Of a stretch of 60,649 nt of DNA, positions 45,301 through 52,710 are shown one piece after another. The stretch comes from Bacteroidales bacterium. GTDB taxonomy: Bacteria > Bacteroidota > Bacteroidia > Bacteroidales > UBA932. Position 1 is the stretch's first letter. Each line of letters opens with the position of its first letter. The stretch is taken from the NCBI GenBank assembly GCA_017626355.1, contig JAGAIY010000010.1:1-60649 (forward strand), read 5' to 3'. The position numbers and the translations under genes are program-made. The notes below the pieces were generated by a model that ran no database searches, was not told the DNA's origin, and saw only the letters and a program-made list of their open reading frames with translations.

Positions 45301-45793
45301 CTGTAGGAGACACTTTCTCCGCCTTTGCCCAGATGAAGTCAGATGCCTCATATGCAGACATAGAGCCGTCAGACTGCATGACATCCTGCCTGTAATCAAC
45401 TTCAAATCTGTACTTTGTGGGATCAGCGATATAATCAACAGCCGGAGAATAACCGTAGACATCAATCGGTGTTGTCGCATCCTTCCAATAAAGAACTGCC
45501 TGATTGCTCCAGATTTCCTCCTCCGCATCGTATGTATATATCATATTAGTAGCACGATGCTTTGAGCCCCCAAGAGTACCTGGCTGGGTATTTTCATCAT
45601 AATCTATGACATAGACTCCCATCCTGTCGCCCGTGGTAAATCCACTATCATTCACACGAGTCTTATATTCTTTATCCTTGACTCCTTGAATTCTCAACTC
45701 ATACCTTTCATCTTGCAGATGAGAATCAGTAAGATTCACCTGTTGACAAGAAGCCACCAGGAGGAGCAGAATTATAATACGCAAATATCTCAT
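42386..45793 (-). CDS. Giant lipoprotein A: fimbrillin-like, LRR and degenerate M64 domain
   Basis: This 1135-residue lipoprotein (LLLLVASCQQ) is first in the operon. An Mfa-like domain (TTGDRMGVYVIDYDE, YEASDFIWAKA, LNYSHRMACVKVVL) is followed by LRR units (IPEGVTHIHHTAFYKCDA, LSPNLEYIGESAFLGS). A BACON-like part (WTVTAPDWVTVVPSSGQ) and an M64-like domain end it. The zinc motif reads HEAVGK at 999-1004, then AFGKLGPE: the second His is Lys and the ADE of the paralogs is GPE, so it is predicted to be catalytically dead. A Cys group (C1023, C1025, C1028) follows. It may act as a substrate-binding or regulatory partner. Confidence 0.82.
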   Translation of the reverse strand: MRYLRIIILLLLVASCQQVNLTDSHLQDERYELRIQGVKDKEYKTRVNDSGFTTGDRMGVYVIDYDENTQPGTLGGSKHRATNMIYTYDAEEEIWSNQAVLYWKDATTPIDVYGYSPAVDYIADPTKYRFEVDYRQDVMQSDGSMSAYEASDFIWAKAEKVSPTEETIVLNYSHRMACVKVVLVKGEGFEDSEWGGFQKSVQVDNVVRSAIIDLSNGIPVPEGSVDKSVLMLPQSSDEYRAIVVPQTVAAGNTLLSLTIDGITYTHSLNSDMKYESGKLYNFEIQVNRRESGAFECKLSCNGIVDWTNEEGNNFTSNTFITVNVTQAGTLSEIIGESYAGIENLKLTGNLNADDFAYIRSTLNSLVRINLEDVKLSQIESCWYWDCDNKKEVQGFLDDYLPNYALENMKSLRQIILPQGLKHIGNDALKELKLTSPLIIPEGVTHIHHTAFYKCDADVVMPHTLEYIGNHAFPGYEEEKPVMELVMTDKLRYIGEGAFRGNRGMTGTFYLSPNLEYIGESAFLGSGTGLSGDIVIPSGITEISKTAFAEMGFANGTDLVLHDGLRKIGMAAFRNTKIRNFPDWPQSLVIIESQAFSNSGLKIQNFVFPSQIKSIGAGAFNRNALRGVLEIPNTLSILGAGNSYGVFSDTEIESVITGDNLLHIGHQSFRNCTTLTKVQLGRNVDYIGKQAFNSCRALGTLVCLATEPPMADDEAFNGIPFDKCILQVPEKSVDKYRNADEWKQFKNITAYKELAFNIPEIVTLDKGGVRSGIIRAEGPWTVTAPDWVTVVPSSGQGKAEVTVTVHPQNVGSSTREGEIEFLLTGKDYTTSTIVRQVGASVGEDQTVTLYQAEASGYKAVPLFIVGDGYDADDIANGTYLSDMKEQMDYFFSIEPMKSYKEYFTVSTAYAVSPESGVSGLTRFDSEYYGDLHGDNNKVLEYAKQFGIGIDGNEENATIIVLMNTDVTANSTTLYDSGLAISWMGKSKDVYPYDQKGCVLHEAVGKAFGKLGPETISHLTFIEACGCPGCNMASEYDRAKSNGWWANVSRTNKLKSLPWYHLFAEEKYASIVDVYEGACNHSRGAYRSESQSVMGNAYVPYFNTISRETLVRRIMKCAGKEFIFADFVEKDIIELPE

Positions 45794-45875
45794 ATTCTAT
45801 TTTTTGAATGCTAAATATTCTAGAAAAATGAATCGAACCCATTAAACCTGAGTACAAAACATTCATATTAACATG

Positions 45876-45906
45876 CAAATATACCCCCCCCATTTTGAAA
45901 AAACAA
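45876..45906 (-). promoter_or_regulatory. Promoter of the M64 operon with a G8 tract in its spacer
   Basis: On the minus strand TTG (45904-45906) is followed by a 20-nt spacer ending in eight G (45884-45891), then TATATTTG (45876-45883). The ATG of gene A is 83 nt downstream. The G-run lies entirely in the spacer, so gain or loss of a G would change the -33 to -7 distance. Confidence 0.75.
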
Positions 45907-45953
45907 CAGTTTCAGTTATTAATTGAGTTTAAAATGAGGAAGGGCCCGAAGTG

Positions 45954-46045
45954 AAATGCCCATAACAGATAGCGTCGGTACATGAATGAGCAGATTCATG
46001 TACCGACGCTATCCGAATTATACAATCCCGGTCGGGGAGTTATAG
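45954..46045. repeat. 92-bp structured repeat, copy 2
   Basis: This is the second copy of the element at 32863-32954, in the same orientation, 4 nt past the stop of the phosphoesterase gene at 46050. Two of the 14 differences are compensatory: G to T at element position 17 with C to A at 58, and A to T at 30 with T to A at 45. Both keep the long hairpin paired. The outer ATAAC/GTTAT pairing is perfect here. Confidence 0.85.
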
Positions 46046-46049
46046 AACA

Positions 46050-47561
46050 TTATCTCACATAGAAGATGTCATCGAATCGATTGTTTTTCTTGTCAACGGC
46101 ATAAACATAGAGTTTCTGTCCGTGAGTGCTGTCGAAATACTTGAGATCAAGCTTATGGAAACCTTTCTCGAGGTGAACTTTGCCTGTTTTTTCGCTGAAA
46201 CTATGCGAACCGTCGTTATCCACAACAAGATCTCCGTCAATCCAAAGGACAGCTCCGTCATCAGAACCGATGACAAACTTATAGATTCCTGTCTCAGGAA
46301 CGTTCACCCAGCTGGAGAATTCATATCCGAAATGATTGTCCGCTTCAGCACCTGAAATATCAAAAGAGTCAAGAACACCCTTTCCTACAAGCTTTCCTTC
46401 CTTTGCCATAGCCCTTACATTCTTGAACGGGCCTTCATAATACTTATATGAAGTTCCCTTCTCCTGTGGATTCACATCAGAGGCAGGAAGCATCTTGCTA
46501 TTCAGAAGATCATTGTCAGAAATAGCTGAAGGATAATAATATACATCAAACTTTTTACCATCTTCATCAATGAGCCAAGTATCAAAGTGCTTCTGTCCCT
46601 CGTACAGATCAATGATTCTTCCTCCCTTTTTCAGGTCACCGTATGTATCTACACCAGCTGCTCTTCCATAAGCGAGAGCGATTCCATTATACTGACCGAT
46701 GAAATCATTGTCATGATCATGACCGACGAAAATACCGATAATATCCTGCATCTCGAACATGGCAGCATACATACCGGTATTGATATCCGGGCTGCACGGT
46801 GTCTCAAGGCACCTTCCTACTGTGTCATAGAAATCCTTGACAAGATGATACTCAGGAAGAGGGATATGGAAGAAAGCGAGGGATGGAAGAGGTGTTCCGC
46901 CATTAGCTTCCGTATATGCCTTGCTCTGCTGACGATACCATCCGATCTGCTCATAAGAGAACCAGCCGTATCCGTCAAGTCTCGGATCTGTAGAATAGTC
47001 ATATGAATCCATGCAATACAGAACCGACATCACCTTGTCAGATCCATCAGAAGCAAGAACAGGCACGGTATAATGTCCCATACCCTTAAGCTCAGCAGGG
47101 CCCCTTTCTCCAAGGAACAAAGGAGACTTCTCAAGGTAAGTGAAGATTGAATCACGTGTAGCCTGTGTCTCCCAATGTATGTATTCACCTTCCGCATCCT
47201 TGCCGACAGCTGCCTCTGGGTCATGATTTCCCATAACTACCGCATATGGAAGTCCGATCTCATGCATAAGATCGATAAAGACACGCCATCCTTCAACCAG
47301 AGGTTCCCCGGTTACCACATCACCTGTAAATACCAGAACATCCGGATTTTCTGATTCAACTATACCTTTGATAAGTTTCGGAAGGAAGTCATCACTTCCA
47401 TTTCCGGACTCACCTGTATCCCAATGGACATCAGTGAACTGAGCAATTCTCAACTTGCCGTCCTTGAAACGGACTTCAGGCTTTTCAACAGTTGTCTGTG
47501 GCTGAGCTGTGCATGCATATAAGAGAGCACATAACAAAAAGAGCAAATAGTTTTTTTTCAT
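46050..47561 (-). CDS. Metallophosphoesterase with C-terminal PA14-like domain
   Basis: This 503-residue lipoprotein (LLCALLYACTAQ) has a calcineurin-type core in about 30-340. Its motifs are FTDVHWD, FTGDVVTG, MGNHDPEA, an AFFHIPL His and GHDHDND. The C-terminal 130 residues resemble a PA14-type beta sandwich (FSSWVNVPETGIYKFVIGSD, DGDLVVDNDGSHS), likely to bind glycans. It is placed between the M64 operon and the tRNA gene. The substrate is unknown, possibly nucleotides or phosphorylated glycans. Confidence 0.82.
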   Translation of the reverse strand: MKKNYLLFLLCALLYACTAQPQTTVEKPEVRFKDGKLRIAQFTDVHWDTGESGNGSDDFLPKLIKGIVESENPDVLVFTGDVVTGEPLVEGWRVFIDLMHEIGLPYAVVMGNHDPEAAVGKDAEGEYIHWETQATRDSIFTYLEKSPLFLGERGPAELKGMGHYTVPVLASDGSDKVMSVLYCMDSYDYSTDPRLDGYGWFSYEQIGWYRQQSKAYTEANGGTPLPSLAFFHIPLPEYHLVKDFYDTVGRCLETPCSPDINTGMYAAMFEMQDIIGIFVGHDHDNDFIGQYNGIALAYGRAAGVDTYGDLKKGGRIIDLYEGQKHFDTWLIDEDGKKFDVYYYPSAISDNDLLNSKMLPASDVNPQEKGTSYKYYEGPFKNVRAMAKEGKLVGKGVLDSFDISGAEADNHFGYEFSSWVNVPETGIYKFVIGSDDGAVLWIDGDLVVDNDGSHSFSEKTGKVHLEKGFHKLDLKYFDSTHGQKLYVYAVDKKNNRFDDIFYVR

Positions 47562-47595
47562 ATCAATTATGTGTTATAGTTTTTTATAGCAAAAC

Positions 47596-47620
47596 CGGCA
47601 CCTGCTAAAAACAGATGCCG
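47596..47620 (-). terminator. Terminator after tRNA-Leu
   Basis: CGGCACCTG (47596-47604) pairs with CAGATGCCG (47612-47620), one mismatch. T-rich sequence follows on the minus strand. It ends the tRNA transcript about 37 nt downstream of the mature 3' end. Confidence 0.6.
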
Positions 47621-47656
47621 ATTATGTGATGTATTGCAAACATATGTTTTAACTTG

Positions 47657-47737
47657 TGCCCATGATAGGAGTCGAACCTACACGCCGTGAAGCACTCGCA
47701 CCTGAAACGAGCGTGTCTACCATTTCACCACATGGGC
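47657..47737 (-). tRNA. tRNA-Leu (anticodon CAG)
   Basis: The minus-strand sequence folds into a full cloverleaf. The acceptor arm GCCCATG pairs with CATGGGC, with an A as discriminator. The anticodon stem CTCGT/GCGAG holds loop TTCAGGT, so the anticodon is CAG. The long variable arm (about 14 nt) is typical of Leu tRNA, and the T arm has GGTTCGACTCC. The CCA end is not encoded. Confidence 0.93.
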
Positions 47738-47798
47738 GTTCAGTAAAGTGGGCACAAATATACAAAATGTTTTTGAATTACGAAGTTTTTTTACAATT

Positions 47799-48584
47799 CT
47801 ATATCACTATTTCGCATTCGTAAACCCAGTCCCATCCGCTTACAGTAAGGGTGACAGCCGTCATGGCCCAGTCTATATGAACCGTAAGGTCCTCCAGATC
47901 AGGCGCATCCCAGTCGTATCCTCCCGCCGCGATGTACTCACCGAGGGCAAAGGTCTTCAGGACTTCGCTTCCGTCATCTATCTCAAGCATGAGCGACGAA
48001 TCAAGCTGTCTCGGAAGGCAGGCCCTGTATGCATATCCGCGGACCACGGAAGGACAGAAAGAGAAATCTCCGGCAACAGGCTGTCCGTCAAGGCCATAGC
48101 CGGACACATTTCCCTTCAGGCACAGTTCATATTCACGGTCATCTTCCTTTTCCATATACAGATCCACGACGCAGTGGTTCTTATGCATCCTGACGGTATC
48201 CCTCACTGATTCACATCTTGCGTCCACTGCCGAAGAATGCATGAAGACGGGCGGACAATCCTCGCCATATGGAATGACGATTCCCTTCCCGGGATCGAAG
48301 CAATCTCCCTCACCGGAATACACATTCACATCGACTTCACATCTTGGAACGCTTATTCCGAACTCGGGACAGAAACCGCCGGAAGCAGAGCTGCGTTCAT
48401 ACACTGCTCCAGCTGCGTCAGACACGGACACTCTCACTGAAGCATGCGCAAGAGTATCCACATCCGTAAAGTCCAGCACCAGACGGCACGGACAGTCATC
48501 ACGCTGCTCCTTGACCGAGCATGCCGCAGACGACAGCAGAACCGGAAGGAGAAGCATCAAACCAACATTAGTTTTCTTTATCAT
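47799..48584 (-). CDS. FimB/Mfa2-family fimbrial lipoprotein
   Basis: This 261-residue lipoprotein (VLLSSAACSV) of the FimB/Mfa2 family in Bacteroidales anchors or caps fimbriae and regulates their length. The motif CPCRLVLDF after the lipid site and the closing region (LTVSGWDWVYECEIVI) fit the family. It is the last gene of a four-gene operon, overlapping the OmpA-like gene by 4 nt. The major fimbrillin is not next to it, so it may work with subunits encoded elsewhere, possibly those at 32974-35270. Confidence 0.85.
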   Translation of the reverse strand: MIKKTNVGLMLLLPVLLSSAACSVKEQRDDCPCRLVLDFTDVDTLAHASVRVSVSDAAGAVYERSSASGGFCPEFGISVPRCEVDVNVYSGEGDCFDPGKGIVIPYGEDCPPVFMHSSAVDARCESVRDTVRMHKNHCVVDLYMEKEDDREYELCLKGNVSGYGLDGQPVAGDFSFCPSVVRGYAYRACLPRQLDSSLMLEIDDGSEVLKTFALGEYIAAGGYDWDAPDLEDLTVHIDWAMTAVTLTVSGWDWVYECEIVI

Positions 48585-50464
48585 AAATCTTCTTTTTGTC
48601 TGAGTTTCACAATTTCATGCATTTCCGGATCGAGGTTGGCCCTGTGCTCAAGAGCAGGATCACGCGCAAGGGCCAGTTCGAAATACTTCAGGGCCTCATC
48701 ATTCAGGCCCAGACGCGAGAGTACCATGGACTTGAGATAACATACACGGGGATCGTCCAGATCCTGTCTGTCCAGCACATCAAGGGCAGAATGGTTATAG
48801 TCGGCACAGACAAAGGCCAAGGCCGAATTATAATCGTCATAAGGACGCAGAAGAGTCACCGCCTTCTTGTAGTCCAGATCTCTGAGAGCCTGAAGGCCGG
48901 CCATATAGGCCGTATCCAGCTCGGTGGTCATGACCGTATCCTGAACCATGCCTACCCGATGGAGATGGAAGTCGAAACGCACATTACGCAGCTTGGGATA
49001 GACCTTTTCCCTGAGATAGCGGTACTCCGGCATACACGACAGTTCCTGCTCTACCCTGTCCGGGCCTCCCTCCATCTTCCTGACCAGAGATATCATCTTC
49101 AATCTGGAATCACGACCGATCAGCGTATCGTGCTCCACAAGAAGCAGGAACTGGTCCCAGTTCTCCGGCAGTGACGAAGCCTTGATGCTGTCTCTCCAGT
49201 GCTCCGGTACATATCCGCCTATATACTCGCTTACGGCACGGGAGCGGGCTACGGAAAGTTCGGAATTAAGTCTGTACGAGCCTTCCGGAGAACACGATGC
49301 GACCACCACCAGAGAATCGAGCGCGTATTCCTCACGTGAGAGTACATCATCGATGCACCTGCGCACTCTGAGCAGTTCGGAAGCATTGTCACCCAGCAGA
49401 GTGTCTATCTCCGAACTCCCGTGGGCAAAATCGATGAATGCCTTGGTATGGTCGTGAACCCTCCTCTGCCGTATGAACATCCTGTACTTCACCAGATCAT
49501 CCGTCAGGGAAGACAGGGAACTGATATAGAAGGTGAGCTCATCCGGAAACGGCAGAGAAGCTATGCACTCCCCTCCTTCATAAAGCTGACCGTCCAACGA
49601 GACATGAACCTTCTTCAGACGGGGACGGCTTCTGAAAGTGTGGGTATATCTGTAGATGAAGTCTCCGTCTGACGAGACGAGAACCGTATCCAGACGAACT
49701 CCGTCCGAAGGTATGGGATCCTTCACATACCGGGAGAACATTTCCCCCGTCCTTCCCTTGCGACGCTCGTTCATGCGCCATCTGAGATCCCTGCGATAAT
49801 GTTCGAAAGCATCGCGCTGGGTCACTCCGAAGAGGTTTTCCGCCACATAATCAGACACATAGGAAGAATCCGTCCTCATGGCATAGGTCTCGGGGAAATG
49901 GCGCTGAAGAAAGATCTCGAGCTGACGGATACGCAGAAAGTCATCCGGATCAGTGATTATCGAAGAGAGGAACTGCTTGTAGCGCTCGTAGCCACGCAGC
50001 TGCTGCCTTCTGTACAGTTCGCCGGTTATATATACCGGTTCCAGCCCCACACTGTCCTGCTGAATCTTCATGAACGGGAATATCTTCAGCTGCCATTTCG
50101 ACGAGGCCATTGCCTGCGGCACCGTCACATCGAAGCAGATGGACACATATCCTGCCCTCTCCGCCACATTCCGGAACCTCGCCACAACCTTCGAAGCCTG
50201 TATGACATCGGTAGCAACCATCTCACCGGTCTCGGTATCCTTTATAGCCTTCATTATCAGAGGCCCGTCAGACAAGGTGCCCTTTATGCTGTCAATCACG
50301 ACCTCATCCTTTTCAGGTACAGTCTCTTCCGGTTCATCCGCCACGGACAGGGTCATGGCCACATCGCCTCTCCTTATCTCCTCAACTCTTCTGAAAGGGC
50401 CGCAGGAGGCTGACACAAGGGCTATGACAAGCAGAATTATCTTTGTTTCAGAACACATAGGCAA
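48581..50464 (-). CDS. OmpA-like lipoprotein of the fimbrial operon (DUF3868-type)
   Basis: This 627-residue lipoprotein (VIALVSASCGP) has an N-terminal beta-rich domain (AERAGYVSICFDVTVPQAM). A middle part has tyrosine- and arginine-rich helices. An OmpA-like region around 395-450 (VVASCSPEGSYRLNSELSVA, then RSRAVSEYIGGYVPEHW) could bind peptidoglycan, and C-terminal TPR-like helices end it (YFELALARDP). Proteins of this type are found with DUF3575 and FimB genes. It overlaps its neighbours by 4 and 17 nt, so expression is tightly coupled. Confidence 0.75.
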   Translation of the reverse strand: MPMCSETKIILLVIALVSASCGPFRRVEEIRRGDVAMTLSVADEPEETVPEKDEVVIDSIKGTLSDGPLIMKAIKDTETGEMVATDVIQASKVVARFRNVAERAGYVSICFDVTVPQAMASSKWQLKIFPFMKIQQDSVGLEPVYITGELYRRQQLRGYERYKQFLSSIITDPDDFLRIRQLEIFLQRHFPETYAMRTDSSYVSDYVAENLFGVTQRDAFEHYRRDLRWRMNERRKGRTGEMFSRYVKDPIPSDGVRLDTVLVSSDGDFIYRYTHTFRSRPRLKKVHVSLDGQLYEGGECIASLPFPDELTFYISSLSSLTDDLVKYRMFIRQRRVHDHTKAFIDFAHGSSEIDTLLGDNASELLRVRRCIDDVLSREEYALDSLVVVASCSPEGSYRLNSELSVARSRAVSEYIGGYVPEHWRDSIKASSLPENWDQFLLLVEHDTLIGRDSRLKMISLVRKMEGGPDRVEQELSCMPEYRYLREKVYPKLRNVRFDFHLHRVGMVQDTVMTTELDTAYMAGLQALRDLDYKKAVTLLRPYDDYNSALAFVCADYNHSALDVLDRQDLDDPRVCYLKSMVLSRLGLNDEALKYFELALARDPALEHRANLDPEMHEIVKLRQKEDL

Positions 50465-51008
50465 TGGATATCATCATATCGTCAGGAAGAAGGAAAAGGG
50501 CTTTTCCGGAGCCTGTTGTGACTCCGCAGCTCTGACAGGAATACTTCCTGTAGAAGTCCAGACCGCCCCACAGACCGAGACCGAACTCGATGTTGAAGTG
50601 GGCGGAAAGCATGTGCGTGTAGCCGGCATAGAGCCCTGCTCCATATCTGTCTCCTTCGCGTGTCTCACGGCTTATCAGGCCGCCCATGTTATATTCCTGA
50701 ACGCGAAGCTTTCCGGCGAACCACCATCCCGAAGCATTATGCCAGGGCCACATCCTCGCTCCGAAGGAAAAAGCCCTCTGACGAAGCTGCATCTGATTTT
50801 CAGGATCATCCGCACCGAAAGTGAACGGATTGTATTTCACGCCTGCCGTCAGGCTCCAGTTCTGAGACACAGACAGCGACACATCGGCATTCAAGGTACC
50901 CAGACAGGCATAACCCAGAAGATTGGTCGAGACGCTGAATCTCTGGGCCGCTGACGGAATGCAGGAAAGCAGCACTCCAGCCAGCACGATCATAAACATC
51001 CTTTTCAT
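50448..51008 (-). CDS. DUF3575 outer-membrane beta-barrel protein
   Basis: This 186-residue exported protein has a signal peptide (ends PSAAQRF) and alternating aromatic strands. It opens with FSVSTNLLGYACLGTLNADV and has GVKYNPFTFG and GLYAGYTHML stretches, as in DUF3575. It is probably a small outer-membrane barrel. Four Cys in SCQSCGV (two) and elsewhere may form a disulfide. It is conserved next to FimB-type genes. It overlaps the next gene by 17 nt and follows the HEXXH gene by 2 nt. Confidence 0.82.
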   Translation of the reverse strand: MKRMFMIVLAGVLLSCIPSAAQRFSVSTNLLGYACLGTLNADVSLSVSQNWSLTAGVKYNPFTFGADDPENQMQLRQRAFSFGARMWPWHNASGWWFAGKLRVQEYNMGGLISRETREGDRYGAGLYAGYTHMLSAHFNIEFGLGLWGGLDFYRKYSCQSCGVTTGSGKALFLLPDDMMISIAYVF

Positions 51009-51010
51009 GA

Positions 51011-52591
51011 TCAGTTGCCGTATCTGCTGAATACCTGTTCAATCGCCGTCCTGTCAGACGGATACCTTGTCATGAGAGCTGCCTTGAGCTCCGTCCTTGT
51101 CGTGACGGAATCGTCCAGAACGGAGAAAATCTCGCTGCAGCTGACTCCCCTCTCGTCAAGATAGCGGAAGATCTGGGGATAGAACCATGAGTGAGTCCCG
51201 AAAGTCGGGAAGGCTCCGCCATAACGGTCCTTGTAGATGAGACTTTCAAGATAATAGGCCCACATCTCACCTATCTCGCAGTATCCCGCCCTGGTTCCGC
51301 TGCCGTCACCATAGGTCTTTCCGTTTGACTTCAGACACGATTCGAGGATGTAGGTTATGTAGCTGTTCCAGTAGGCAGTCCCGACCTTCTTGAAATGCGA
51401 AGCATGGGCAAGTTCATGACTGACAGTGGAATACAGGCGGTCGTAGTCGTTCAGGACCTTGGTTCCTATCGTAATGTCCGGCATGAAGAACTTCAGCAGG
51501 GAGGCGAATTTTCCAAGATAGGTACGCACCAGATCCGTTTCTATTACAGCTCCGTGATGCAGCATGACTGCGCTGCTCGCCGCCAGACCGTCGAAAAGCC
51601 AGATACGCAGATCGGCAGGAGGAGGAGTTATGTCAAGATCGTCTGCAGAACACCTAGACCAGTAGTCATATCCCGCATTGTTCGCCACGCAGCGTCTGAA
51701 AAGCTTGTCCTCGGAGTCCTTTGTGACGGTCATGTTAACTCCTTCCGGGCCCGTCTTGCCCAAAGTCGAGACAGAAGCGGGGACAAGAATGAGATTGAAG
51801 CCTAGCGAAAAGCCCTTTTCGTTCTGGAAGACAAGCCTGTACCTCAAGTCGGAAGAATAGGCTTTCTCCATTGTATAGTAGCCGTCGCGATCAGTGTAGG
51901 TATGGTCGAACTTGACAAAGGAATTGCATGAGACACGGACTCCGGCCACTCCGAAAGGCTTACCTCCGTTGGCATCTTCATCCACTATAGTTATACGCCC
52001 CGAAGGTACGGTCTTATTCGAGGCCCTTGTCATTGGATCCGCAAGCATGGATTCATTGCCGGTAAGGACATATGCCTGTCTTTCAACGGCTTCCCAGTCT
52101 ATTCCATCAGCCCTCGTGCCGGGATCGTTCTCGGATATATGACATTCGTCGATGACCTCATACCTGATGTCGGGAAAGTCGAAATCATGAGGTACCACGG
52201 CATACTGCCATGTCACATCCTCCTGCGGAACCTCAGGGTCATGATACCAGTCGCCTTCCACTACGATGTCATAGTCCAGAGGATGGTCGACCATGACTAT
52301 GCCGAGATCCTCAAGTTGACGGTACTCAGCCTCATCTGACGGAAGGAAACGGACATACAGATTCGTAGTCCTCACATCCACCCTGTCCGCTTTTGTAGGA
52401 TAGAGGGCATGGAGAGCCTTGGTTATATTTTCCGTCTTGTACGGATTCTCGAGACGGTCACCCAGGACTATCATGTCATGGGTGAGTCCGCGGCCATAGG
52501 TATAATCCAGATCGCGCTCCGACTGAAGTGCGTCCTTGCTGCACGACATCAGTACCAATGTCATCAGCGCCAGTTTCAGTTTACCTCTCAT
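51011..52591 (-). CDS. HEXXH lipoprotein of the fimbrial operon, putative metalloprotease
   Basis: This 526-residue lipoprotein (LMTLVLMSCSK) is first in the four-gene operon. The N-terminal 170 residues are unassigned. About 195-270 look like a carboxypeptidase-type or CNA-type beta sandwich (GRITIVDEDANGGKPFGV, YTDRDGYYTMEKAYS). The C-terminal part carries HELAH at about 392-396 and a downstream Glu in EIGEMWAYYLE, suggestive of a gluzincin-like fold. The role is inferred: it might process fimbrial subunits. Confidence 0.7.
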   Translation of the reverse strand: MRGKLKLALMTLVLMSCSKDALQSERDLDYTYGRGLTHDMIVLGDRLENPYKTENITKALHALYPTKADRVDVRTTNLYVRFLPSDEAEYRQLEDLGIVMVDHPLDYDIVVEGDWYHDPEVPQEDVTWQYAVVPHDFDFPDIRYEVIDECHISENDPGTRADGIDWEAVERQAYVLTGNESMLADPMTRASNKTVPSGRITIVDEDANGGKPFGVAGVRVSCNSFVKFDHTYTDRDGYYTMEKAYSSDLRYRLVFQNEKGFSLGFNLILVPASVSTLGKTGPEGVNMTVTKDSEDKLFRRCVANNAGYDYWSRCSADDLDITPPPADLRIWLFDGLAASSAVMLHHGAVIETDLVRTYLGKFASLLKFFMPDITIGTKVLNDYDRLYSTVSHELAHASHFKKVGTAYWNSYITYILESCLKSNGKTYGDGSGTRAGYCEIGEMWAYYLESLIYKDRYGGAFPTFGTHSWFYPQIFRYLDERGVSCSEIFSVLDDSVTTRTELKAALMTRYPSDRTAIEQVFSRYGN

Positions 52592-52669
52592 AGCTTTTAA
52601 GTTTAATGTTCGGGAGGCAAAGTTCCGAAGGATTATCCGTGTAACGAAAAAGTATACGGCTATTTGAAA

Positions 52670-52703
52670 AAATGTGCCCTACAGATATCTGTAGAGCACA
52701 TTT
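52670..52703 (-). terminator. Perfect-centre palindrome with T-run, terminator of deoC
   Basis: AAATGTGCCCTACAGAT (52670-52686) pairs with 52687-52703 with one C-A mismatch and no spacer. On the minus strand a T-run (complement of 52667-52672) follows, giving an intrinsic terminator. Confidence 0.7.
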
Positions 52704-52710
52704 CGACTCA

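Noticed and set aside
42386-45793. Gene A as a decaying pseudogene
   Set aside because: The reading frame is intact over 1135 codons and all other domains are kept, so only the catalytic site is altered.
45884-45891. G8 run as a sequencing artefact
   Set aside because: It cannot be excluded without reads, but its exact position in a well-formed promoter spacer makes it worth reporting as real.
47657-47737. tRNA as integration site for the M64 locus
   Set aside because: No repeat of the tRNA 3' end is visible at the far side of the operon, and no integrase is nearby.
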